Below the pieces are notes generated by a model. It did no database searches, was not told where the DNA came from, and saw nothing but the letters and a program-made list of their open reading frames with translations. A stretch of DNA of 60,861 nt. Source: an uncultured SAR86 cluster bacterium (GTDB lineage: Bacteria; Pseudomonadota; Gammaproteobacteria; Magnimaribacterales; D2472). Where the stretch lies: contig CACLMT010000008.1 of NCBI GenBank assembly GCA_902608115.1, forward strand, positions 1 through 60,861, in the 5' to 3' direction. The position numbers and the translations under genes were made by a program. Below, in pieces: positions 50,499 through 58,987 of this stretch; positions within the stretch are counted from its first letter, which is position 1, and each line of letters opens with the position of its first letter.

Positions 50499-50995
50499 AT
50501 CAAGAAGATAAAGAAAAAGATTATTTTGAATCTCCAATTCATTTGGAATATCAATATACTGCTGGTGCGGCTACTACAAGATTCTTAAATAAGGTAAAAG
50601 AAGGAAAATTAGTCGGGCAAGAATGCCCTAAATGTAAGGCGGTCTATGTGCCTCCACGTGGTAGCTGTCCAAGGGATGGTATTGCAACAAATAGGGAAGT
50701 GGAGCTAGTAGATCAGGGCTGTATTGAATCTTTTACCATAGTACACATCCCGATTCCTGGAAATCCAATTGTGCCTCCATATGTTTGTGCAATGATTAGG
50801 CTTGATGGGGCAAACATATCTTTTTTACATCTAGTTGATGGAATTAAATTAACTGATATTCGAATTGGGATGAGGGTTAAGGCAGTCTGGAAACCAAAAT
50901 CAGAATGGAGGCATTCTTTAGAAAATATTAAGTGGTTTATTCCAACTGATGAGCCAGATGTTGATGTTACCAAATTAAGGTTTAAACCAGAATGA
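50495..50995 (+). CDS. DUF35 zinc-ribbon/OB-fold acyl-CoA-associated protein
   Basis: 166 residues. The rubredoxin-like zinc ribbon is intact: G-Q-E-C-P-K-C-K-A-V-Y-V-P-P-R-G-S-C-P near residues 44-63, followed by the OB fold (I-E-S-F-T-I-V-H-I-P). In acyl-CoA C-acetyltransferases, HMG-CoA systems and steroid side-chain aldolases, such proteins form a complex with a thiolase-fold partner. It overlaps the Cys-less paralogue upstream and the thiolase-like gene downstream by 4 nt each, so a physical complex is likely. Confidence 0.88.
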   Translation: MNQEDKEKDYFESPIHLEYQYTAGAATTRFLNKVKEGKLVGQECPKCKAVYVPPRGSCPRDGIATNREVELVDQGCIESFTIVHIPIPGNPIVPPYVCAMIRLDGANISFLHLVDGIKLTDIRIGMRVKAVWKPKSEWRHSLENIKWFIPTDEPDVDVTKLRFKPE

Positions 50996-52047
50996 AAAAA
51001 ATAGCAATAGTGGGCTATGCTCAAAATAAGATCTTAGCTAGTGCTGGTGCATTAAACGAAGTTGAACTTATTATGCCAGTGGTTCATAAGATATTTAATA
51101 ATCTTGGAATAAGTCAAAAGGAAATAGATTTTACATGCTCAGGGAGTTGTGATTATTTACAAGGGGCTGCTTTTGCTTTTGTAGAAGGTTTATCTGCAAT
51201 ACAAACCAACCCACCTATAAAAGAATCACATGTAGAAATGGATGCCGCATGGGCTCTATATGAATCCATGTTAAAGATTCAAATGGGAGACGCTGATACA
51301 GCTTTAATTTATGGATTTGGAAAGTCATCACCTGGTGATCTAGATTCTATTATTTCCTTACAGATGGATCCTTATTATATTTCACCTTTATGGCCTGATC
51401 GTATATCTTTAGCAGCCTTACAAGCACAAGTTTTATTAAACAATAACATTATTAATAAAGATGAGATTATGCACGCTGTTATTGAATCAAGAAATAACGG
51501 TTTGAATAATCTAAATGCTTTAATTCAAACCTCAATAACAGAAGATGAATATCAAAAAGATCTTGTTTTATCTTCTCCCTTGAGAGCTTTAGATTGTCCG
51601 CCTATTTCAGATGGAGCTTCTGCAATGATTATAGCTTCAGAGGATAAAGCCTTTAATTTTTCATCTAATCCTATATGGATTAAAGGGATAGATCATCGAA
51701 TTGAAACTTCTAATTTAGGCGCAAGAAATCTTTCATCATCACCCTCTATCAAAAGCGCCATGAAATCATTAGATATTGAAAATACTGCATTTGATATCGC
51801 TGAGATTCATACTCAATTTAGCCATGAATATCCTTTTTTAAGAAAATTACTCAATCTTGAAAATGTTCCCATAAACCTATCTGGAGGACCTCTCGTAGGT
51901 AATGTCATGATGGCAGCTGGTTTAGATGCTATAGGAAAAGTTTATGAACAACTTTCAACTAATAGTTATAAAAGAGGATTAGCTCATGCTACTTCTGGTC
52001 CTTGTTTACAACACAATATGTTAGTGTCATTGGAGAAAAATTCATGA
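50992..52047 (+). CDS. thiolase-fold (SCP2/lipid-transfer type) protein lacking catalytic Cys
   Basis: 351 residues. Overall order matches SCP-x-type thiolases: N-terminal I-V-G-Y-A-Q, a D-A-D-T-A-L-I-Y-G-F-G-K strand near 100, D-G-A-S-A-M-I near 205 and a C-terminal N-L-S-G-G-P. The nucleophile region, normally N-C-A-S-G, reads H-V-E-M-D-A-A-W-A-L-Y here, and the H-P-x-G-A motif is N-V-M-M-A-A-G, so it cannot be a normal thiolase. It overlaps both neighbours by 4 nt (ATGA). It may be a retro-aldolase of the Ltp2 kind or a non-catalytic subunit paired with the next gene product. Confidence 0.8.
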   Translation: MKKIAIVGYAQNKILASAGALNEVELIMPVVHKIFNNLGISQKEIDFTCSGSCDYLQGAAFAFVEGLSAIQTNPPIKESHVEMDAAWALYESMLKIQMGDADTALIYGFGKSSPGDLDSIISLQMDPYYISPLWPDRISLAALQAQVLLNNNIINKDEIMHAVIESRNNGLNNLNALIQTSITEDEYQKDLVLSSPLRALDCPPISDGASAMIIASEDKAFNFSSNPIWIKGIDHRIETSNLGARNLSSSPSIKSAMKSLDIENTAFDIAEIHTQFSHEYPFLRKLLNLENVPINLSGGPLVGNVMMAAGLDAIGKVYEQLSTNSYKRGLAHATSGPCLQHNMLVSLEKNS

Positions 52048-53192
52048 TTCCAGCTGCTGTTATAGGCGTCGGTCAAACTAATTATAAAGCTAAAAGACGA
52101 GATGTATCCATAGCTGGATTAGTTCGAGAGGCTATTGATAAGGCTCTTCTTGCCTCGGATGTAGAATGGGATGCTATTGATGCAGTGATATTAGGTAAAG
52201 CTCCAGATATGTTTGAAGGTGTAATGATGCCTGAGTTATATCTTGCCGATGCTATTGGGGCAGTAGGTAAACCTGTTATTAGAGTTCATACTGCAGGTAG
52301 TGTGGGTGGAAGCACAGCGATTATAGCGGCATCTCATGTTTGTTCAGGAAAATTTGATACTGTTTTAACAGTAACTTTTGAAAAACAATCTGAATCAAAT
52401 GCTACTTGGGCTTTATCACCTAGATATCCATACTCTCCACATATCAATGCTGGAGCAGGAGGTTACTTTGCGCCGTTTATAAGAGAATACATTCGCAGGC
52501 ATAATCCACCAGAAAATATTGGTTGGAAAGTAGCTGTTAAAGATCGAATCAATGCTCTTAAAAATCCTCTTGCCCATCTTCAAATACTTGGAATAGATGA
52601 AAAAATGGTTAGTGACTCACCTATGTTATGGGAACCATTAAGATACTTAGAAAGCTGCCCATCTTCAGATGGTGCTTGTGCAATGGTTATTGCAAATAAA
52701 AATTTATCTAATTCTAGGAATGCTGCTTGGATAAAAGGGATGGCAGTTAGGTCTGAAGGAACTTTATCTGCAGGAAGAGATGAGGTTAATCCTCAAGGTG
52801 GAATTGATTGCGCAAAAGATATATATAATCAAGCAGGAATAACTAACCCAAGAAATGAAATAGATTGTGCTGAAATATATGTTCCGTTTTCATGGTACGA
52901 ACCAATGTGGTTAGAAAATTTAGGTTTTACTGATATTGGGGAAGGTTGGAAGTTAACCAATGAAGGACTAACCGAGCTAGAAGGAGATCTGCCAATTAAT
53001 ATGTCAGGTGGGGTCTTATCTTCAAATCCTATTGGAGCATCTGGGATGATCCGTTTTGGAGAAGCGGCATTACAGGTAATGGGATTAGCTGAAGACCATC
53101 AAGTGAAAAATGCAAAAGTTGCTATGGGGCATGCTTACGGTGGAGCTGCTCAATTCTTTTCAATGTGGATAGTTTCATCAACAAAAGATTAA
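52044..53192 (+). CDS. thiolase-fold (Ltp2/SCP2-like) protein lacking catalytic Cys
   Basis: 382 residues from the ATG at 52044, which overlaps the previous stop by 4 nt; an earlier in-frame start would lie inside that gene. The fold is that of acetyl-CoA acetyltransferases (V-I-G-V-G-Q-T near residue 6, D-G-A-C-A-M-V near 213, N-M-S-G-G-V-L-S-S-N-P-I-G-A-S-G near 325, G-H-A-Y-G-G-A-A-Q near 362). The nucleophile site reads V-H-T-A-G-S-V-G-G with no cysteine, and tyrosine sits where thiolases have their second cysteine. Loss of these residues is known for the steroid side-chain aldolase Ltp2, which works with a DUF35 partner, as available here. Confidence 0.82.
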   Translation: MIPAAVIGVGQTNYKAKRRDVSIAGLVREAIDKALLASDVEWDAIDAVILGKAPDMFEGVMMPELYLADAIGAVGKPVIRVHTAGSVGGSTAIIAASHVCSGKFDTVLTVTFEKQSESNATWALSPRYPYSPHINAGAGGYFAPFIREYIRRHNPPENIGWKVAVKDRINALKNPLAHLQILGIDEKMVSDSPMLWEPLRYLESCPSSDGACAMVIANKNLSNSRNAAWIKGMAVRSEGTLSAGRDEVNPQGGIDCAKDIYNQAGITNPRNEIDCAEIYVPFSWYEPMWLENLGFTDIGEGWKLTNEGLTELEGDLPINMSGGVLSSNPIGASGMIRFGEAALQVMGLAEDHQVKNAKVAMGHAYGGAAQFFSMWIVSSTKD

Positions 53193-53204
53193 TGGAGAAA
53201 TAAT

Positions 53205-54002
53205 ATGAATACCGAACATGCAATTGTAGAAGAAAAAGGCCATACCCTAGTCATAACATTAAATAGACCAGAAAAAAGAAATGCTTTAAGCCCAGGGATG
53301 CTTGTAACAGTTTATGAAGCATGGAGAAAGCTAGATAAAGATTCTAATTTAAGATGTGCAGTTCTTACCGGGGCTGGCGGAACTTTCTGTTCAGGAGCTG
53401 ATCTTAGTGCAATGAAAGATGGTAATGAAGATTCTCAAATGATGGAAAAATTAAAAACAATCCCAGATTTACATTGGCAAGCTTTGTTAAGACATAATCG
53501 TCCAAATAAACCTATTATTGCTGCTGTTGAAGGATTTGCATTAGCTGGTGGAACTGAAATACTTCAAGGTACTGATGTTAGGGTAGCAGGGAAAAGTGCT
53601 GTCTTTGGTTTAACAGAACCTTTGAGAGGGTTATTTCCCCTAGGGGGATCCACTGTGCGATTACGAAGACAAATTCCATATACATTGGCAGCGGAGATGC
53701 TCTTAACTGGTAGACGTATTACCGCAGATGAAGCTAAAAGATTTGGATTAATTGGTCATGTAGTTGAAGATGGAGAAGCATTATCTCATGCTATGACAAT
53801 AGCTGAATCAATAAATGATAATGCTCCTTTATCCATACAGGCAATAGTCAAATCATTAAGAGAATTAGATGAAAGTTACTTAGAAGTAGAAGCATTAGAG
53901 AAAGAACTAGAAATAGGACAACCTATATTTGACACTGAAGACATGATGGAAGGATTGACTGCTTTTGCAGAAAAAAGAAAACCAAAATTTAAAGGGAAAT
54001 GA
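53205..54002 (+). CDS. enoyl-CoA hydratase/isomerase (crotonase family)
   Basis: 265 residues. The oxyanion-hole segments G-A-G-G-T-F-C-S-G-A-D-L near residue 60 and A-L-A-G-G-T-E-I near 112 and the acidic residues in G-G-T-E and L-T-E-P-L-R-G-L-F-P match the crotonase fold with both hydratase glutamates in place. It would hydrate a trans-2-enoyl-CoA. GGAG precedes the ATG (TGGAGAAATAAT). It follows the thiolase-like gene by 12 nt and overlaps the second crotonase gene by 4 nt, as expected for a beta-oxidation-like side-chain route. Confidence 0.9.
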   Translation: MNTEHAIVEEKGHTLVITLNRPEKRNALSPGMLVTVYEAWRKLDKDSNLRCAVLTGAGGTFCSGADLSAMKDGNEDSQMMEKLKTIPDLHWQALLRHNRPNKPIIAAVEGFALAGGTEILQGTDVRVAGKSAVFGLTEPLRGLFPLGGSTVRLRRQIPYTLAAEMLLTGRRITADEAKRFGLIGHVVEDGEALSHAMTIAESINDNAPLSIQAIVKSLRELDESYLEVEALEKELEIGQPIFDTEDMMEGLTAFAEKRKPKFKGK

Positions 54003-54739
54003 GCAAATTATTATCAGACGTCTCTGACAATGTTCAAGTTTTAACTTTTAATAGACCAGAAACTAAAAATGCATTTGATGTAGAATTATTTGAATTATTA
54101 AGAGATTCATTAAATTCTGCTAAAGATAATAGTGATATATTTTCAGTAATTGTTACAGGGTCGAATGATGCTTTTTCTTCTGGGGTAGATTTAACCAGCA
54201 TGCTAGGTAATGCTGGTAATGATTATGAAGAACCATTTGAAACTTGTATTGATGCCCTAGTAGAATTTAATAAACCTCTTATTGCATCTGTTAATGGAGT
54301 GGCTGTTGGTGGAGGTGCAACTATTCTTTTGCATTTCGATAGTGTATTTATTTCACCAAACGCAAAGATCAAATATCCTTTTTCAGATTTAGGGCTTGTG
54401 CCTGAGGTTGGAAGTTCATATTTACTATTTAATTTATTGGGATATCAAAAAGCTTCACAATTATTATTTGAAGCAAATTGGATTAGTGGAAAAGAATTTT
54501 ATGAATTAGGCTTAGCGCAATATGTTGGCGATGATTGTTTTAACCAAGCATTGGAATATGCAAAAAGACTATCTAATCAATCATTGGCGTCTATCATTGA
54601 AACAAAATCTATTCTTAAATCTTTTTACAAAGAAGATATTAAAAAAGCCCGAAAATTAGAAGCTGACGGAATGAAAAAACTTTTTGGCTCTGAAGATAAT
54701 TTAAAAGGTGTTGAAAAGTTTTTTTCAAAGAAAAAATAA
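53999..54739 (+). CDS. crotonase-family protein, delta3-delta2-enoyl-CoA isomerase type
   Basis: 246 residues. The fold motifs S-S-G-V-D-L near residue 60 and N-G-V-A-V-G-G-G-A near 98 are present. The first hydratase glutamate is replaced (G-G-G-A-T-I), while the segment L-G-L-V-P-E-V-G-S-S-Y near 138 places a glutamate as in ECI2-type enoyl-CoA isomerases. It probably shifts a double bond rather than adding water. It overlaps the upstream crotonase gene by 4 nt; the DedA gene follows by 4 nt. Confidence 0.85.
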   Translation: MSKLLSDVSDNVQVLTFNRPETKNAFDVELFELLRDSLNSAKDNSDIFSVIVTGSNDAFSSGVDLTSMLGNAGNDYEEPFETCIDALVEFNKPLIASVNGVAVGGGATILLHFDSVFISPNAKIKYPFSDLGLVPEVGSSYLLFNLLGYQKASQLLFEANWISGKEFYELGLAQYVGDDCFNQALEYAKRLSNQSLASIIETKSILKSFYKEDIKKARKLEADGMKKLFGSEDNLKGVEKFFSKKK

Positions 54740-54743
54740 TATT

Positions 54744-55250
54744 ATGCCATTTGACAAGATACAAAGTTTTTTAGAAATAAACCCAGAATATGCATGGCTT
54801 TTGTTATTTTTATTTGGATTTATGGAATCAATGATTATTACTGGAAGTTTTATGTCAAGCGCCATTTTATTTTCTATATGCATATATTTATACAATAGTG
54901 GAATTCTAACCTTGCCATGGATTTGTGGTTTTGCATTATTAGGCTCACATTTTGGAGACGTCGTTGGATTTTTAATAGGTAAATCACTCGGACCAACTAT
55001 TATGGCTACAAAATTTATTGAAAAAAGACAGAAAATTATTTCTCGTACTCAGCAATTTTTAAATCGTTTTGGTCCATATACTATTTTCTTTGGAAGATTT
55101 ATCCCTGCCATAAGACCTCTAGTACCTTTTATGCTTGGAATATCTGATTTAAGGCTGAAAAGATTTTATATTGCTGATATTTTTGCATGTTGTGCATGGG
55201 CAATTGCACTGGCCTTGCTTGTAATATCAGTTGGCTCTATATTTAATTAA
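54744..55250 (+). CDS. DedA-family membrane protein
   Basis: 168 residues from the ATG at 54744 (an in-frame TTG at 54708 lies inside the previous gene). It has membrane helices and the DedA/SNARE-associated segments G-D-V-V-G-F-L-I-G-K-S-L-G near 75 and R-F-G-P-Y-T-I-F-F-G-R-F-I-P-A-I-R-P-L-V-P near 112, including the conserved arginines and G-R-x-x-P. DedA proteins are proposed flippases for polyprenyl- or glycerophospholipids and help hold membrane potential. It sits in the acyl-CoA operon, 4 nt downstream of the isomerase. Confidence 0.88.
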   Translation: MPFDKIQSFLEINPEYAWLLLFLFGFMESMIITGSFMSSAILFSICIYLYNSGILTLPWICGFALLGSHFGDVVGFLIGKSLGPTIMATKFIEKRQKIISRTQQFLNRFGPYTIFFGRFIPAIRPLVPFMLGISDLRLKRFYIADIFACCAWAIALALLVISVGSIFN

Positions 55251-55252
55251 CA

Positions 55253-55785
<533 letters not shown>

Positions 55786-55787
55786 AT

Positions 55788-56402
55788 ATGACGATTGAAG
55801 AAAGACTTGATAGGTTAGAATCTCTTGATGAAATTAGACAATTGGTCTCCAAGTATTCAGTGACATTGGACATGCGTGATTTAGATATGCATGTAAATCT
55901 ATTTGTTCCTGATGTTAGAGTGGGAAAGGATAAAACAGGTCGTCAAGCTTTAAAAGAATGGGCTGATTCAGTATTTAGAGATCAATTTACTGGAACATCT
56001 CACCATATAGGTAATCATATTATAGATTTTGAATCACCTGATTTAGCTATAGGCCTTGTGTATTCAAAAAATGAACATGAAACTGAATCTGAATGGATTA
56101 TTATGCAAATGCTCTATTGGGATTCATATGCTAGGATTGATGGAAAATGGTTATTCAAAAAAAGATTGCCAATGTATTGGTATGCCACTGATATTAATAA
56201 ACCTCCTTTAGGAGAAAAAAAGATGCGATGGCCTAATAAAGATCCCTATGATGGTTTTTTTCATGATCTTTTCCCCTCATGGAAAGAGTTTTGGAGTAGT
56301 GATTATATTCGTGATACAGATGTATCAGAACCTGTAGAAGCGGAAGCTTTTTTAATGAATCTTCGTCGAGGCTCTCAAGCTGGTAAGATCAGAGTTAATT
56401 AA
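55788..56402 (+). CDS. SnoaL-like / NTF2-fold protein
   Basis: 204 residues from the ATG at 55788, 2 nt after the HIT stop; an in-frame GTG at 55770 would overlap that gene by 16 nt. The N-terminal M-T-I-E-E-R-L-D-R-L-E-S-L-D-E-I-R-Q-L-V-S-K-Y helix and N-L-F-V-P-D-V-R-V mark the SnoaL_4 group. A long C-terminal extension (R-W-P-N-K-D-P-Y-D-G-F-F-H-D-L-F-P-S-W) exceeds the core fold. It is the last gene of the acyl-CoA operon and the fourth NTF2-fold protein in the window. The reaction is unknown; dehydratase or isomerase chemistry on a CoA ester or its product is an inference. Confidence 0.75.
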   Translation: MTIEERLDRLESLDEIRQLVSKYSVTLDMRDLDMHVNLFVPDVRVGKDKTGRQALKEWADSVFRDQFTGTSHHIGNHIIDFESPDLAIGLVYSKNEHETESEWIIMQMLYWDSYARIDGKWLFKKRLPMYWYATDINKPPLGEKKMRWPNKDPYDGFFHDLFPSWKEFWSSDYIRDTDVSEPVEAEAFLMNLRRGSQAGKIRVN

Positions 56403-56496
56403 ATAAATAGGCTACAATACCTAATATAAACACCAATCCGCCTATGCCTATGACAAATAATCCTAGATTTCTTATAGTTTGCGAATCATCATTCAT
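56395..56496 (-). CDS. small single-pass membrane protein, 33 aa
   Basis: ATG (CAT at 56494-56496) to TAA gives 33 residues: a polar start (N-D-D-S-Q-T-I-R-N) and one glycine-rich membrane helix (L-G-L-F-V-I-G-I-G-G-L-V-F-I-L-G-I-V-A-Y-L-F) ending in N. It fills the only gap on this stretch, overlapping the SnoaL stop by 8 nt tail to tail, and is divergent from the MBL gene. The G-x-x-x-G-rich helix suggests packing against another helix. It resembles the one-helix proteins common in streamlined genomes but matches nothing that I know. Confidence 0.45.
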   Translation of the reverse strand: MNDDSQTIRNLGLFVIGIGGLVFILGIVAYLFN

Positions 56497-56534
56497 AAGA
56501 TAAGTATAAACATCAATTATTTCTATAATCAATT

Positions 56535-57560
56535 ATGAGCTCGGAAAGAAGGTTAGATTTTCCATTAGATATAGTCCCAAAGGTTGGAAGTCTTACTTAT
56601 TTAAATGATCATGTTCGTTGGATTCGAATGCCTCTTCCAATGTCACTTAATCATATTAATTTATGGGGTTTGGGTTCAAGTGATAATTTAACTCTCGTTG
56701 ATACCGGTATGCATCTTGATGATACAAAAAATGCTTGGATTAATTTAATTAAAGAACAAAATTTAACAATTAAAGATATTGTTGTTACTCATATGCATCC
56801 AGATCATATTGGTATGGCAGGGTGGTTTGTAAAAGAATGCAACACCTCTTTTAGCATGAGTCGAAGTGATTATCTTCAATGTAGAATGTTATCAGCAGAT
56901 ACTGGGGATAATGTTCCTCATGAAGCTATAGATTTTTATACTCAGGCTGGGATGACAGAAGGTCAGATTAAAACTTTTATAAAAAGGTTTGGTTTCTTTG
57001 GTTCTATTATCCATCCATTGCCAGAAGCATACACAAGATTAAAAGACAGTGATGTTTTAAATGTTGATGGTATCGAGTGGGCAGTTATTGAAGGCAGGGG
57101 TCATAGTCTAGAACATTTATGTTTCTTTTCTAAAGAATTAAATATGTTTATAAGTGGTGATCAGTTATTACCAACTATAAGTTCTCATGTTGGAATTTTT
57201 CCAACAGAACCAAAAGCTAACCCTGTTGAGGAATGGATAGCTAGTTGCCATAAATTGATTGATGTTTTGCCCCAAGATGTATTTGTACTTCCAGCGCATG
57301 GTAGACCTTTTATAGGCGCTCATAAAAGACTACATGCTCTTATCGAACATCATGAAACTTCCCTTTCTAAGCTCTATGATGCATTAAAAACTCCAAAAAG
57401 ATCTGTTGATGTGTTTGATGTTCTATTTAAGAGAGAGATTGATGAAGGCAACTTGATTATGGCGACAGGAGAATCATTGGCTCATTTGAATTGCCTTATT
57501 TATAGAGGGCAAATTAGAAAGTATTTAAAGGATGGGCATTCCTGGTATGAGCAGATCTAA
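56535..57560 (+). CDS. MBL-fold metallo-hydrolase
   Basis: 341 residues. The zinc motif T-H-M-H-P-D-H-I-G-M-A-G is near residue 83, G-R-G-H-S-L-E-H near 187 and S-G-D-Q near 205, with a final P-A-H-G-R near 255, all as in the metallo-beta-lactamase fold (glyoxalase II / beta-lactamase-like 2 group). Such enzymes hydrolyse thioesters, lactones or esters. Beside an acyl-CoA operon, a thioesterase or lactonase role is a reasonable guess. It precedes the transporter gene, whose start lies within its last codons. Confidence 0.87.
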   Translation: MSSERRLDFPLDIVPKVGSLTYLNDHVRWIRMPLPMSLNHINLWGLGSSDNLTLVDTGMHLDDTKNAWINLIKEQNLTIKDIVVTHMHPDHIGMAGWFVKECNTSFSMSRSDYLQCRMLSADTGDNVPHEAIDFYTQAGMTEGQIKTFIKRFGFFGSIIHPLPEAYTRLKDSDVLNVDGIEWAVIEGRGHSLEHLCFFSKELNMFISGDQLLPTISSHVGIFPTEPKANPVEEWIASCHKLIDVLPQDVFVLPAHGRPFIGAHKRLHALIEHHETSLSKLYDALKTPKRSVDVFDVLFKREIDEGNLIMATGESLAHLNCLIYRGQIRKYLKDGHSWYEQI

Positions 57561-58803
57561 ACTTTCTAAAGAAGCTAAGGCTTGGATTTTTTATGATGGG
57601 GGCAACTCAGCATTTGCTACTACCGTTATAGCAGCTTTTTTCCCAATATTTTTTAATGATTTTTGGGCTACCGATTTAACGGATGAAGTAAAAACAGCAT
57701 ATTTAGGGTGGGGAATAACTATTTCAAACCTCGTATTATTATTTACTGCTCCATTTATTGGGGCTGTTACAGATGTTTCTAAAACAACAAAATTCTTATT
57801 TACTATTTTTGCATTTATATCAATTCTTTCAGTTGCAGTTTTATATCTAATTCCAGCAGGTTCATGGTTACAGGCTCTAGTTTTTTTTGGTATAGCTAAT
57901 TATTGTTTTGCAGCTGGAAATACACTCTATGACAAAATGTTAATTCAGGTTTCAGATGAATCAAATATTGCAAAAATATCTAGCTATGGATTTGCTTTTG
58001 GTTATCTAGGAGGCGGGTTTTTATTTTTGATTAATGCAGCCATGACAATTAGGCCAGATTTCTTTGGATTAGCTTCTGTTGCTGATGCTGTTCGGTGGTC
58101 TTTTTTAAGTGTTTCTGTTTGGTGGACATTATTTTTAATACCTATTTTATTGCGAGTTAAAGATAATGGAAAAAATAAACCAGGTTCAAATTTTAAATTA
58201 GCAATTAAAAAAGTTTTTTATACTCTTAAAACCGTTTCTTCTAAAAAGAATGTTTTTATATTTCTTATAGCTTTCTTTTTATATATAGATGGAGTACATA
58301 CCATAATGGCTATGGCTGCTGATTTTGCATTAAATCTTGGGTTACCAAGAAGTGATATTATAGTTGCATTAATTTTGGTGCAGTTTGTTGCATTTCCTAC
58401 CACTCTTTTGTGGTCAAAATTTGCTTATAAATTTGGAGACAAAAATACACTTCTTTTTACTATTTTGCTTTACCTCGTAGTTATTGGATATTCAGCATTC
58501 CTATCTAACGCACTTGAGTTCTATATTTTGGCATCTATGGTAGGTGCAATTCAGGGAGGAATTCAATCAATTTCTAGAAGTTATTACGCTACACTCATTC
58601 CTCAAAAAGATTCGGGTGAGTATTTTGGTTTTTATAATATGTTTGGTCGAGCAGGTGCTTTTTTGGGACCAGCACTGGTAGCAATTTTTGTAACTTTTTT
58701 TCAAGATACCAGATATGGCTTGATACCTGTAGCGGCACTGTTTATTATGGGCGCCATTATTCTTTTAAAGGTAAAAACCAATAGTGGACCTCTTCAATCG
58801 TAA
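57547..58803 (+). CDS. MFS transporter, UMF1 / Atg22-like
   Basis: 418 residues from ATG 57547 (57532 is an alternative; both overlap the MBL gene). The N-terminus A-K-A-W-I-F-Y-D-G-G-N-S-A-F-A-T-T-V-I is the signature of the UMF1 / Atg22-like branch (W-x-x-Y-D-x-x-N-S-A-F). About twelve membrane helices follow, with Q-G-G-I-Q-S-I-S-R-S-Y-Y-A near residue 335 and F-G-F-Y-N-M-F-G-R-A near 360. Bacterial members have unknown substrates; yeast Atg22 exports amino acids from the vacuole. It is probably co-transcribed with the MBL gene. Confidence 0.87.
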   Translation: MSRSKLSKEAKAWIFYDGGNSAFATTVIAAFFPIFFNDFWATDLTDEVKTAYLGWGITISNLVLLFTAPFIGAVTDVSKTTKFLFTIFAFISILSVAVLYLIPAGSWLQALVFFGIANYCFAAGNTLYDKMLIQVSDESNIAKISSYGFAFGYLGGGFLFLINAAMTIRPDFFGLASVADAVRWSFLSVSVWWTLFLIPILLRVKDNGKNKPGSNFKLAIKKVFYTLKTVSSKKNVFIFLIAFFLYIDGVHTIMAMAADFALNLGLPRSDIIVALILVQFVAFPTTLLWSKFAYKFGDKNTLLFTILLYLVVIGYSAFLSNALEFYILASMVGAIQGGIQSISRSYYATLIPQKDSGEYFGFYNMFGRAGAFLGPALVAIFVTFFQDTRYGLIPVAALFIMGAIILLKVKTNSGPLQS

Positions 58804-58972
58804 TTCAATTATTCTGTATAGTTTGCTTGGATTAGTCAGTATTTTTTTGGCTGGTTTTATTAGAGAATTTCTTAATTTTGAATCATGGAAGGAATTAATT
58901 ATCACCTCCTGTATCATTATTCCTATGTACATATTTGCAAGAAAAATATTTGCTAGGTATCTTAAGAGCTAA
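58784..58972 (+). CDS. small two-helix membrane protein, 62 aa
   Basis: A GTG start at 58784 overlaps the transporter gene by 20 nt. The product has two hydrophobic helices (I-I-L-Y-S-L-L-G-L-V-S-I-F-L-A-G-F and L-I-I-T-S-C-I-I-I-P-M-Y-I-F-A) and a basic end (A-R-K-I-F-A-R-Y-L-K-S). The gap to the methyltransferase start is 15 nt, so the ORF fills the space between two sure genes on the same strand. No family recognised; it may accompany the transporter. Confidence 0.5.
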   Translation: MDLFNRNSIILYSLLGLVSIFLAGFIREFLNFESWKELIITSCIIIPMYIFARKIFARYLKS

Positions 58973-58987
58973 CCTAGGTAATTTTTC

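Noticed and set aside
50713-51024. 103-codon frame antisense to the DUF35 and thiolase-like genes
   Set aside because: Both plus-strand genes are certain and overlap normally; no homology is visible in the antisense frame.
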